Shown here: in pieces, positions 10,375-21,636 of the stretch | How the letters are laid out: each line of letters starts with the position of its first letter | Numbering within the stretch: the stretch's first letter is position 1 | Assembly: GCA_036417435.1 (NCBI GenBank) | Contig: CM070903.1 | Location: forward strand, 61,852,001-61,916,000 | From: Inia geoffrensis | Taxonomy: Eukaryota > Chordata > Mammalia > Artiodactyla > Iniidae | DNA length: 64,000 nucleotides | Direction of reading: 5' to 3' | Notes under the pieces: model-generated | What the model saw: only the letters and a program-made list of their open reading frames with translations | Told to the model about the DNA's origin: nothing | Databases searched by the model: none | Made by a program: the position numbers and the translations under genes

Positions 10375-10790
10375 AGACATCCACAATCTGCTCCTGAAAA
10401 TTGAACAGGCTTGTCTCCTACTAAATTCCTAATGCCCTGAAGTCTTGCCACACTAATCTCATCACTGTTTCTGAAAACACTAGATTCTATCAAGGCTTCC
10501 CACCCCAGTTCTCTTGATGTTCCATCAACTCAGATTGCCTTATTCTTTTTTCTATCAGGTGAAAACCTCACTCATTCTCCAACATCTACTTTCCAAAGTT
10601 TTCCCTCTCAATCATCTTAGATCAACCACTCTTTCTGGTTTCCTTCAGCACTTTGTCTGTCCTTCTACAATAGCACCTTTTCATTTTGCTTTGTATTGAA
10701 GCTATTTGTTTCTAAGTCTCCCTCCCTCTAGAATCTATTTGGTAAACAGCCTGAGAGTATTGGTCTTGAATCTTTCATCCAAGTTTTACA
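10375..10790 (+). mobile_element. L2 LINE 3' region
   Basis: Clear diagnostic block: 'cagcactttgtctgtccttctac', 'catttt gctttgtattgaagctatttgtttctaagtctccctccctctagaat'. It is preceded by the 'tgccacactaatctcatcactg' and 'ttccatcaactcagattgcc' pyrimidine-rich L2 3' UTR. The final 'gctcaataaatg' end is decayed (perhaps 10870-10895). Confidence 0.7.
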
Positions 10791-11319
10791 AACAAAAAAG
10801 GAAAAGAAGCAAAGTGTATTGTATACTTGGCCAAGTAATGATGTCCAAACGCTACACTACCATAACCAATGCTCAGTAACTGACTGGTGAATGAGATAGA
10901 GTCATTCATTCAATCATTTACTCACCTTTTCATTCATTTCAACAATTCTATATGTTCATATTTAGTAGAAACTAAAGATTGCTTTATAGAAAATTTTCAT
11001 TTGAATAAAAATCTTTTACAAATCAACAGACTAAGAAAAAAATCCTTTGTAATTACTACTATTGAATCAAACAATGGGACATTTGAAGAGTACATACCAT
11101 GTTAGAGGCAGGAAAACTTGTGATAAACTGAGAATTGTACCAGCTCACCATTTAATATCACTGCCTCCGTACAGCCTATGGATATTTATTGACTGTCTCA
11201 GACTAATGTGTGAGTGCCTGTGGCACTGGCAGAAATATATGAATTACCTGCCCAGAGATACTAATAGATACATATAGATGCTAAAACAAACAAAACAATT
11301 TTATAGCACCATAAGGGAG
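10791..11319. other. Unique DNA, nothing recognised
   Basis: Two overlapping short frames (72 and 71 codons) lack family features. No repeat recognised apart from CATTCATTCAATCATTTACTC at about 10905-10925, which looks like a decayed L2 end. Confidence 0.35.
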
Positions 11320-11528
11320 AAAAGACTAACATTTACAAAACTGTTTATTGTCCAGGCAAGACTGTAGACTCCAAACATATTATCTCATTTAAATCCTGAT
11401 AAAAACACTAAGATGGCTAACGTTTACACATTTTAAATAAAAACATAACTGAGTATGAGAATCTTAATCAAATTCCCAGAGGCCACAATATTAGGAGGCT
11501 GGAGAGCCAAAATTCAAAAGCATAGAGG
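11320..11528 (-). mobile_element. MIR SINE (antisense), interrupted by a CHR SINE
   Basis: 'actaacatttacaaaactgtttattgtccaggcaagactgtagactcc', 'tattatctcatttaaatcctgat' and 'gccaaaattcaaaag' are the reversed MIR; the CHR SINE at 11529 cuts into its far end. Confidence 0.6.
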
Positions 11529-11741
11529 GGGCTTCCCTGGTGGCGCAGTGGTTGAGAGTCCGCCTACCGATGCAGGGGACACGGGTTCATGCCCTGGTCC
11601 GGGGAGATCCCACATGACACGGAGCAGCTGGGCCTGCAAGCCATGGCCGCTGAGCCTGCGCGTCCAGAGCCTGTGCTCCACAACGGGAGAGGCCACAACA
11701 GTGAGAGGCCCGCGCACCACAAAAAAAAAAAAAAAAAAAAA
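11529..11741 (+). mobile_element. CHR-type tRNA-derived SINE with target-site duplications
   Basis: Starts GGGCTTCCCTGGTGGCGCAG (the A-box lies here), has the B-box GGTTCATGCCC near 11584-11594 and 'gatcccacatgacacggag'. It ends 'gaggcccgcgcaccac' and a pure A tail of about 25 residues. The 13-bp duplications AAAAGCATAGAGG lie at 11516-11528 and 11742-11754. The long unbroken A tail and low divergence point to a relatively recent insertion. The SINE is non-coding, relies on L1 or LINE enzymes, and carries its own pol III promoter boxes. The 60-98 codon frames across it are translations of the SINE. Confidence 0.95.
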
Positions 11742-11896
11742 AAAAGCATAGAGGCCTTAGACTTTTCCATTTATATTACATTATTTCTTCTTAGGATCTA
11801 CTTCTAAACCAAAGAAGTTGAAATCAATGTGGATACATATTTTAATAGACGGGTTCACGGAAGAGTGGGATTTTAATGTAGGCATCAAAAGATAGA

Positions 11897-12155
11897 AATT
11901 AATAGGTAATATTTATTAAGTACTTACTACTGTTCTGAACATTCTGGATATATTCACTCATTTAATCCTTACAGCAATTTTTTTGGAGGTAAGTAATATT
12001 ATTATTATTACTGTTATAACTGTGCAGTATGGAAACTGAGCCAAAGAGAAGATAATAAACTTTCCCACAAAGTCACAAAGCTGGTAAGTATTGTATAGAC
12101 TTCCTTGTCTATAGTGCACAGAATTTAACTAGCATGCTATACTGCCTTATTACTC
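11897..12155 (-). mobile_element. MIR SINE (antisense)
   Basis: Near full length: 'ggtaatatttattaagtacttactactgttctgaacattctgg', 'cactcatttaatccttacagca', (ATT)n, 'atggaaactgagccaaagag', 'cacaaagtcacaaagctggtaag' and the terminal 'agcatgctatactgcc'. Confidence 0.9.
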
Positions 12156-13817
12156 TGTAAAGATATTTAATGTGATGGCTTAAATAAAGTTCCAAGCATG
12201 GGGCTATTGCCATCACATTGGAAATTAGGGCTTCTACATATGAATTTTGGGGGGACACAAACATTCAGTCCATAACGCTAGCACTTCCCAAACTTTTTCA
12301 TGTCATGGCACACATAGAAAGGGGTAATATTTGTCTTGCTTGCTTGCTGGGATAAACTGGGAGGGATGTGGAGCCTTAGAGGAGGCTCTGCTGCGCTAGA
12401 TATGACTAACCCCTGGAGCTCCAGGTGCCACTAGGCCTCCCTGAGGGGATCAGTAACCATTCTACAAAGTTTGGCAAACTACACACTGTACCAAACCACG
12501 AACTCTTCAGAACATAAACAGCATCAGCCATTATAATCACTGTCTCAGAGCCTCCTTTTGGATCTTTCACAATTGAGCTGATATTTTTCTGGAAAACAAC
12601 ATTAAGTGTAGAAAGGGGTTTCCTAGGAGGTTGATCAATAATCACTGGAGAAAAGATGAGGATATTTAGAAAACTGCTGCAGGGCATAGTACAAATTCCA
12701 AATAAGTCCACTTTGGAAAAAAGCATATCAGATAGTTGACTTTTCTTGAAGGGAATGTTTCTAAATATTTATAATTTTACAGTTCTCCAGGTGTTAGCAA
12801 GAATGTTGAGAAAGTAAATGGAAATCACCATCTCTTCCTGAAACAGATACTTTTTGTTTTTTTTTTTTTTTTGGACAGATTCAGTAATCATCAATAGTTT
12901 AATCTTCCTAGAATAAAAGTTGAAGAAATTTCCTAAAAGTGGGGGAGAAAATCTTTTTTTTTTCTCAGAGGAGTACAGCTAACATGCAACATCAGGTCCT
13001 TTTTTACTCACATGGGGCCAAAATAAACTACGTGGGAAATTAAGATCCCTTTTCCTGAAGTGTCCTTCTTCTTCAGTCCAGAGTGGGACATTGGTTAAAA
13101 AGAAGGAGGCTTGTGGTGTTAGGGTGATCATCTTGGCCACCGCACCCTGGACATAACTATAAAATTTCATGTCTTGGACACTGAGATGCAGGAAGAGAGT
13201 TTTGAACTTTCTATTTCATTGTTATTTGTGTTCTGGCACTTCATTAATCTCTCTTACAGAATGTAGACGCTTCCCTGGTGCCAATTATAGATATAGACGA
13301 TCTTACATTTCTATCTAGAAAACAGCTATCAACAGGACATCACCATGTCTCATTTCAGACTAGACTCACATAATCACAGCAATAAATACCCCAAAACAAG
13401 AGTCATTAAAAAGCCTGTTGAATTTGATCAGACACTTCAGTATCTGACTCTATTCCTACAGTATGACTCTGAAGTACTCAACTTTATTTTCCCCACCTTG
13501 ATGTACAGGAGAGATGATATTTAGATTCTAACACAGTCTCATGGATTTACCTAGGGTTATTTGCAATTTCTAGAGTACAAACTAAAACATAACCCATTTT
13601 TCTCCCACTTAATAAAGCATATTAGAAAACACAGGTGTATAACTTTATTATAGGGACAGTGTTGTGTTTGTTTTGATTTTTAAAAGAATAAATCACATAC
13701 TTCAGAAATTTATTAATAGCAACAAATTTGCTGTAACGCATCTCACATGATTGAAACACACCAGTATTTCTTATTACTGGAAATAAAAATCCCTGTGCAG
13801 ATTACGTATCTCATCCA
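12156..13817. other. Unique DNA; possible unidentified DNA-transposon relic at 12280-12460
   Basis: 'cttcccaaactttttcatgtcatggcacacatag' (about 12285-12318) has the flavour of a hAT-type terminus, but I cannot name it. T-runs occur at 12856-12872 and 12953-12963. A 106-codon antisense frame (12406-12726) has no recognisable domain. Confidence 0.35.
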
Positions 13818-13918
13818 ACAAACATTGAGTACCTACTATGTGTCAGGGCAGTGCTAGATATAGGAGACCACAGATGAATAAACAATGTTTCTCCCTCCAA
13901 ATGTTACAGTCTATTGAT
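13818..13918 (-). mobile_element. L2 LINE 3' fragment (antisense)
   Basis: 'ccaacaaacattgagtacctactatgtgtcagggcagtgctagatat', 'agatgaataaacaa' and 'ctccctccaaatgttacagtctattg' match the reversed L2 terminus. Confidence 0.8.
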
Positions 13919-16401
13919 GTGAGCAACTGGGCTTCTATCTAGCTTTGGGAACGGGGCTATGAATGGGCAATAGCTCACTGTGGACAGTGGACAGCAGAGA
14001 AGCGGTTGCTGTGAACTGACTGATTAAAACAAACAAAAAGTCTTCTGACTACCTGACTCATTTTGGGTTCCATCCAAAGAAGAGTCTGAGACAAGGACTT
14101 GGTGCAGATAGTAATTGGGAAGGTGACCTCAGAAGGCAGTAGTGAAGGAGTGATGAGAGTGAGTCAGGGAGGAGGACTGGTAATAATAAGGATATGTCAA
14201 AGAGGCCAACAGCAGTACAATTCCACAGGATCTCTGAGATACACATATAATGCCTCCAGTGGTGTCCATCTGAAGGAAATGGAGGCTGGAACATTTCTTT
14301 TCCAGCTCTGTTCCTCCTTTGGTTGAGAGTTTCCCCCGCAGGGAATTAAGCTGCCATTCTAGCTCCCCAATCCAGTGTAGATTTATTGAGCTCCCCCAGC
14401 ATTGGAAAAGGCCCTGGGCCAGAACATGGAAGACCAACACAGAGGCCAAGTCTGGGATAACACTGAACTGCTTCAGTGTGTCTGGAATTACAGGTGAGCT
14501 GAGGGATATGTCCCACATACTGGCTAAAGCAGACTATAAAGACATCTGGGGGTGGAGCATAGACACTGAGCAATCTGATCTAGCACAACCTGATCTAAAG
14601 GGTGGTCTGGGGAAAGGTTAGACTGACATCTTTTTACTAAATTATATTCCACGTAAAGTGTCTCTGACTCCCGCAAGAAGTCAAACTTTGGGATAGTAAA
14701 TCCTGACACTGCCCAGCTTAGAAACAGAAAAATGATGATTTGCTAATCGGCTTACCTGATTCTCTGGCTATGATGTCAAGATCAGACTCTTAGCAGTTCT
14801 TATGAAAATCCTGACACTCATTCATCAGTTACCCTCCAGGAGCTGATATGTGTCGATCTCCCTGTGCTTCAGGAGAGAAAGCTTTGAATTGCTTTAGGGA
14901 GCTTTTCTAAAAATGGTGATGCATTTTTGCATCATTTTGTCATGACTAGGCCTACTGAAAATTTCCTGACATTCTGAATTCATGGCAATGTTATCTGTGC
15001 TGTTGTAGTTGGTTTGCATTTTTTTGTTGCTGTTGTTTTGTATTAAAGTAGAGGAGAAATAAGAAAAGGTGACGGGTTGCATCTAAATGTATTAAGCTTG
15101 AAGGCTTTCAACATAAATGAGAAGATTTATAGAAAGTTATTAAGACCTTTAAGCTTCTATAAACATTTCATCATTGCTGACAATATCTACTTTCGTTAAC
15201 TTTGCCCAAGCAGTTCCTGTGTTGCTGTAAGGCTGAAGGTGAGTTTATTTTGCAATTTAACAAGCAGCATAGGAGCTTTCTGGAGAATTTTCGTTTGGGG
15301 GCCCAGATCATAAGGTTAAACAATAGATATTTTATGGTTACAGGAGAAGAATTTATAGGCCCTTCATTCTTCTATTATAATGTATAAAGGATATGACTGT
15401 ATTCCTAATCCCTAGAAAGTGTGGTGGATGGGTACATTATGGACTCTTATATGAACATATGGAGCGTCCCTTTGACCACAAGTGGGCAAGTCTTTAAAAA
15501 AGTTCTGGGAGAAAAAAAAGAGCCCCAGGGACCATTTAGGCTCTGTCGGTGGGCTCCATTCTGAGACATCAAATCCAGTTGCACAGAAGCCAAATGTCAA
15601 TATTTACAAAGCTCTTTCCATCTCATATCCACTTCCTTTCCATTTTATGCTTTTTCTTCCCCTTTTCTTTCCTCCCTTTTCCTTGATCCTCTTCTTCACT
15701 CTTTATTCCATTTGCTTTTATTTTCCCCACGGCCAGTAGTCAGTCCAGTCCGTGCATCCTGACAGAGGCTTCAGTGATGGAAAAGAAAAGGCCCCAAGCA
15801 AAGCCATCGACGTCTAAGACAGGGAGCTCTGGAGGGTGGTGGATGGTGATTGGGGCCAAGCCTGAGGATGAGAGTGCTCAGGGCTCTGAGGCTCTTAACC
15901 CACCCAGCAAGCCATTAGGTTTCTGCAGGCCTGATGGCTGTATCAAGCCTCGATTTCAAAACTCTTCTGCACTGACAAGGACTTGCTAATTTCAAACTTT
16001 CTAACCAATTACAATCACGAGGAACTGTGGACAATGATCAGTGAGCAAAGTGAAAGTGCTGGGGTGGAGGGGCCCTCATAGGTTTCACTCTGCTGGTAAC
16101 ATGCAGCTGGGACTCTGCTCAGTGAGTAAATAAAAACACAGTACAAAATACAAACGTGCTCAGTGGGTCCCTCTGGCTGTCTTGTTCCCAGTAGTGGGGT
16201 ATGTAGGAACCTTGAACTGCATTTAGCCCATTAATTTCTGATGGTGTTAATTAAAAACTTTTGATGCTGATTTAAATGGAAAATACCTCAAACAGTGTTT
16301 TCTTTATTGAAACACCAAGTTCCAAGTCTTGGACTATTAGGTTAAGCTCTGTCATCAATGAGACCAACATAAATGCTTTTCATACCATCTGCTTTGGCTA
16401 A
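13919..16401. other. Mostly unique DNA; likely old repeat relic at 14060-14650
   Basis: The 14060-14650 part is less AT-rich and carries several overlapping open frames on both strands (up to 129 codons), none with a recognisable domain. 'tctgagacaaggacttggtgcagatagtaattgggaaggtgacc' resembles a sequence seen widely in old mammalian LINE or LTR copies, but I cannot name the family. A pyrimidine-rich tract spans about 15610-15725. Confidence 0.35.
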
Positions 16402-16425
16402 CAGTAATAATAATAATAATAATGA
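16402..16425. repeat. (AAT)n microsatellite
   Basis: About seven AAT units after CAGT; short and nearly pure. Confidence 0.85.
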
Positions 16426-19400
16426 TAAATGAAAAAGAAGAGAAACTTTAGATTGAAACCCCCTTATTTTAACCTGTTTTTTTTTAAAGGACTAAACTGA
16501 AAATCTGGGTCCCTGAATGTAGAACATATGATTCAAAAAAATCTTTTTTCAAATCCTTATAGAACATTCAAATCACCCAATGTTCCAGGACCTGAATTTT
16601 TTATATTTTCAAATGGGGAAAGCTGCTTAAAATAAGTGAATCAGCTGCTAAGTGATTTCTCTCTGTCTCTTCCCCTACTCTCTCTTTCAAAACGCTGAAA
16701 AAATGCTTAAAATGGTATATGAAATTGATATGTGCTGCTTAAGAAGCTTAATATAATTACTGAGGATGCAGAGTGTCTATTTAAAGACAAGATAGGTGAG
16801 GGCAATAGAAACTGAGTTGTGAGTATTCATCCCTTATGAGGTGTGGGGAATGCTTCCAAATATTTAATCCACTGAGCAAGGTAAGGGGTGCACAGTAGTT
16901 ATTCACAGATTTCTCTGTCCTCCCAGAAACCTAGAGAAACCTGGGAAATCCAGAGAGCAATGCAAGGGGATAGTATGACAGATGCTGTGCAAGAAGCGAG
17001 CAAATAAAAAGTCCATCTCTGCAATCCAACACTTTTGTGAAGTACTAAGCACACCACCAAAACATCCTGATTGGTTTCTAAGACTCTTCTCCAATTTTAT
17101 TTTTTAATCGTATTTCCTCTTATACCAGGGCCTGAAGCTTTGGACGTCTAGTCTGAGAGGCCCCATGAATGTCCTCTCACAGATGACAGCTTTTCTTTTT
17201 CTCTTTTGTGTTTCCGTATACCTAACTATCATTTTCCATCTCCTAACCTGTTTATTCACACTATTTGCAATATTATCTGAACCCTTAAAAGACCACAAGA
17301 CTTTCTTTTTTTACTCTGAAGGTCTTCATCACTCTTGTTCTTGTTTTGATCTACAGATCTCTGAAGAAGATGAAGTTCTCCATAAAGGCTAAGCACTTTG
17401 GCAGATCTCCTTTCCTTCCCTCCCTAACCACAGGCTGCATTGACCTCACCCTCTTGGAAAAGTTTGCAGAATTGGCCTCCCAGTCTGATGGGACATGATA
17501 ATGATCCTTCAACAACAACAAGGACGACAATGACAACAATAACAGAAAACACTCACTGTAAAGCATAAAGCAGGTGAGGGGAATATGTAGGGCAATAGAA
17601 CTAAAACTCTAAAAGAGAAATAGGCCTGAGCGAACCACAACATGAACCTATTTGTTCACAAAATTTATGATGTTTCCCTCCCCCAGAGAAAACTGATAGG
17701 TGATTATCAATTTTAATGATAATTTCCAGGTGAAATGATTTTTTTTTCCTAGAGACCACGTTTTCGTTAAACTTAATCCTTACTCTCTTCCCTCTCCAGC
17801 AGCAGAAACATCTGGTCAGTTTTAGATTCCCCTTGGATTTCCAACTTCAAAGGGAATTATAAAGAATAACAAATTCATGTACCAGCACTAAAAAAAAATT
17901 AGAGCAGCAGGAGAGAATGGTAAAATTGTCCTTATTTGACTGCTAGTGACAGGCGCCACAGGCAGAACTACGAGGCAAGACAAAGGCAAGATCACCGGTT
18001 GACAACCCGAGTTCCTGGAAAGGACTGAATCTTCGGCTAGATACAAATATGCACAGGGCCCTTACAAACTATAAGGATCTTTCTCCCTGCTTATGTGAAA
18101 AATAAATAAATAAAGTATAAGGAGTAAGAAGGTGAAGAAAAAAAAAAAAAAGAAATGGGTTCACATGTACCTGTCACATAGCGAGCATTAACAAAAGTTT
18201 GTTGAAAGGGTGATCTGGAAAGAATCTTAAAGATTCACTTAACATATGGGTTTTTTATTTAATTTGCAGAAAATGGTGTGAGTTCTGATTCTACAAAGGG
18301 CTGGATAAGTCATCCCAGAAATAACTCAGGCTCCTAAGAATCTACTAGACCTATCATGTCCTCATAGAAGATTAGACCTCCAAGTCTCAAAAGTAGTCTG
18401 TTTCTTCCTTGCTCTGGATCCTTATCAAAGGATGGCTGGAAATCAAAGTCCTACCAGGGTGGAGGAATAGAGTTTGAATGAACTACTGATATTTGTAGCT
18501 GTGCCAAAGTTGTGCTTGACATCACTTTATAGAACTGGATTTACCTTTCTCCTTTGTCATTTTCCTAGTAAAACTGAAATACAATTCTTAGAGGGCAGGT
18601 CTTGATGTAACCAAAACATTAGAAAATGAGAACAGTTAAAGAAAGTACAATTTTGTCATTGTAATTACCTCTTACAAATAGCCTTTTCTCTTTCCTGTTT
18701 TATGTGCAATGCGTGCAGCAACAAAAATAAAAATACAGATATGATTAACCAATCAGCTTGTTTGTGGACAAAGAGAGAGAAAGAGTTAATGGCTAAAATG
18801 TCTTTAAATAAGTAATTATAAAGGTCTTTAAACTTAGCATTCAGAGGTTACAGATCCCCACACCACAAATACATTAGGTTGATTTGCAGAATGGCCATCA
18901 GAAACTTAGAAAGCAAATTGCTTTTGATAAAAAAAGTATACATCAACGGCACCTTAAGAATATTTTATAGAGTAGGATAGAACAAATAAAACCAATTTTC
19001 TATGGAGCCCAGCACGGTTTGCTAATGCATCAGTCCCCCCAAAAGCAGACCATCTCCAAAGGAAGTTCTTTATATCACAGGCTTTGAGTAATCGCTAGTG
19101 AAGGGTGAAAAAACGGAGACTTCTCAGCATTTCCAATGTGAAAGGACTGAGCTGGCTACAAAATCATCTCCTTGAATATCTTTGCCTTGAGTGGAGTTTT
19201 CATCCTTCTCTCACCACTCCAGGTAAAGCAGAATCGCCAAAGTTATCTCAGTAAAAGAATGCCGTAATTCCCATCCTTATGTTAATTGTGCATGATGGTG
19301 TGTTATGTGTCTAATAAAGTTTATCCAGAAAATATGCCAACTTCTTGAAACATAGGTCTGATGACATGAACAAAACATTTTTTTTTTTTCTTTTGTAACT

Positions 19401-21177
19401 ACTTGTATTTAAGTCTAAAATGAAAGTCCTGGCTTGATGGGGGATTTTCAAAGGATTTCCTGCCCTTTCTAAGCAGAATCATCCAACCATGATTATGAAC
19501 TAAACTAGAGGGAAGGAGGTAGAGGATATGGAATACTACTTTATTCCAAGAAGTGCTGTTTTATAGCAAATGGAACAATGGAACAAACACCAGACCCAAA
19601 GGCCAAGCATAAGAAAATGCCACACACATACACCAAGAAGTGAACACTATCATTAATCACAGTAGTAGCAGTAATAATAATAATAGCTGTTGTCGTGATG
19701 AGACATTTAAGGTTCACTTGGGCATAATGAACAATACTTTAGTTAGAAAGAACTATTGGTAAACCTACTCTTCTTTATAAAAGTTACTTTATATTCTAGG
19801 TTTATATGACATGAGCTACATAATACAACACCACATGTAAGAAGAGGATGCAGGAAAAAGTGAAGACTTACACCTTTATTTCAGTTGTTGTGTTGTCAGC
19901 ATCAATCTTAAAATAATGATGAAAAGGTTAACTGTTTTAAAATATGGGTATTATGGTTTATGGTAAAATATCTTTGCAGCTTTAAAATAGTATAGTAGCT
20001 AGCTCCTACCTATCTTTTCTTGGAATGCCTGCTTCAACGCCAAGCTGTCAGATACATTCCTGACCTTTTGAGGACATTTTAACGATGGTATGCCAGGCCA
20101 GGATAAAGAGAAACAGAAATGATCAGAAGACTGAGGGGAAAAAGAAATGAGATGGAAAGAAAAAAAATAGTTTGTACTGTTCACAACATCCAGTCTGGCA
20201 ATTTTTACAGATGCTTTCTGTTTGCTTGGGATAGTTTATTGCTTATGTTATTTCTATTCTTTCTTTCTTTTCCATGTGCTTCCCTCCACCAACTTTGTTT
20301 GAAAATACTTTGTATGTGTCCATACTATAAACCCTCATATTTTTCTAGAGATTTAGTGCAGTGGGGAAGCTCTTTTTTTTTTTCCTTCCTCAAGGGTTAG
20401 GCACATCAGTATTCTTAGCTACTCACTTTCGAGGCCAATGGAAAATGTGCTCTTAAGATTAAATAGACATGAGTAACACATAAATCCAGTTTATGCTGAT
20501 GCAGGACGTTACGCAGTTACTCACATCCTGAATCTCTGATGAGTGGAACACACCTGTTGGAACAGTCACTGACCTGCAGGTCAAAGACAGCCAGGAAGGA
20601 TAAAACCTTCACTGCTGGTCTTCTTCAGACAACCTACTTGCATGAAGCATTCCTCCTTGTGGCTCTGGGTATAAAGGAGGTGGTCTAGCCATGGGAAACT
20701 GACCCACAGAAGGTTCTTTAAATATTCTCAGGATAAACTGGAGTAACACACACAAGCACACAGGCTGTGAGTGCCCTTTGTTCTGCAAGGCACCATCTCC
20801 CTCCACGCCCACTTCCCCAAACATAGTGCTTTTCTGAAAAATTATTCAGACTATTAATGGGTAATTCCTCCCTTTACAGACTTCCTAAGTACCTCCTTAG
20901 GAAGAAACCTTCTGTTTCTGCCAATAAATCTTAAAAAACTATAAACATTTAAATCCAGTGTTACATTTGGTTTAAGTATTTTCACCATATTTATCTAGGA
21001 TGGGTTGGCTGCAGCCATGCTGGACTTCTGAGTAGTTAAAGGGCTATGTTTTCTGTTCACCTCAAATATGGAATTGTATATAACACAACACATATCCAAT
21101 AATGAGTATAATTAATGCTGCATCGATCTGGCATGCAAATTATCATCCTAAGTTTGAGTCAAGTAAAAAAGAATACC
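16426..21177. other. Long stretch of unique AT-rich DNA, no gene or repeat family recognised
   Basis: No exon or dispersed repeat is recognised in 4.7 kb. Small simple tracts occur at 17510-17546 (CAA/GAC type), 18104-18113 (AAAT), 18138-18152 (A-run), 19379-19389 (T-run) and 19672-19683 (AAT). The 18700-19250 part is repeat-free and might hold conserved sequence. A long repeat-poor interval can reflect constraint or old, decayed repeats; sequence alone does not decide. Confidence 0.4.
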
Positions 21178-21201
21178 AAAAAAAAAAAAAAAAAAAAAAA
21201 A
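21178..21201. repeat. Poly(A) run of about 23
   Basis: Uninterrupted A-run between AATACC and TTCATCC. No SINE head was found upstream, so it is not clearly a retroposon tail. Confidence 0.85.
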
Positions 21202-21419
21202 TTCATCCAAGAAACCTAGCCAAATCTGTAAAATGTCTCTCTAGTCAACCAAATTATCCTTTGGCTTACAGATGTGCCTAAGAATGTTATGAAACACACT
21301 GATGAGATTTTATGATCAATTGTTACATTTTAGAAAATGTGATGACAGCACACTCAGAAGAAAACTACTCCTCTACACAATGATTAGAACTATTCATCTG
21401 AATGTTTTTAACATTAAAA

Positions 21420-21636
21420 TGTAAAAAGTTCTGATGGGTCTGAAATATTGATGGACTAAAATGCTATAATGACTGGGGTTTGCTTCAAAATAACATGGTG
21501 GTAGCACGGGAAAACAATAGACCATGAGTTAATCACTGTGCAAGCTGGGTTATGGATACATGGGGGTTCATTGTAGTGATCTGTCTACATTCATGTATTT
21601 AAAATTTTTCATAATAAAAATTTTAAAAATTTATAC
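21420..21636 (+). mobile_element. Old L1 (L1M-type) 3' end
   Basis: Diagnostic 3' UTR blocks: 'gactggggtttgcttcaaaataa', 'ccatgagttaatcactgtgcaagctgggttatggatacatgggggttcatt', then 'tttaaaatttttcataataaaa'. This is the conserved terminus of ancient mammalian L1 families, 5'-truncated. Confidence 0.85.

Noticed and set aside
11529..11600. tRNA-like A and B boxes
   Set aside because: Part of the tRNA-derived SINE head; no cloverleaf or mature tRNA structure.
11455..11807. Several overlapping 68-98 codon frames on both strands
   Set aside because: They translate the CHR SINE and its A tail (poly-lysine ends).
12280..12460. Possible hAT-type transposon end ('cttcccaaactttttcatg')
   Set aside because: Too decayed to name; no second terminal repeat found.
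14058..14709. Dense overlapping open frames on both strands in a GC-richer patch
   Set aside because: No conserved domain; resembles a decayed repeat of unknown family, and frames on both strands are a composition effect.
15610..15725. Pyrimidine tract as a splice acceptor of a coding exon (frame at 15774-15989)
   Set aside because: No AG/branch-point arrangement leading into a frame with recognisable protein similarity.
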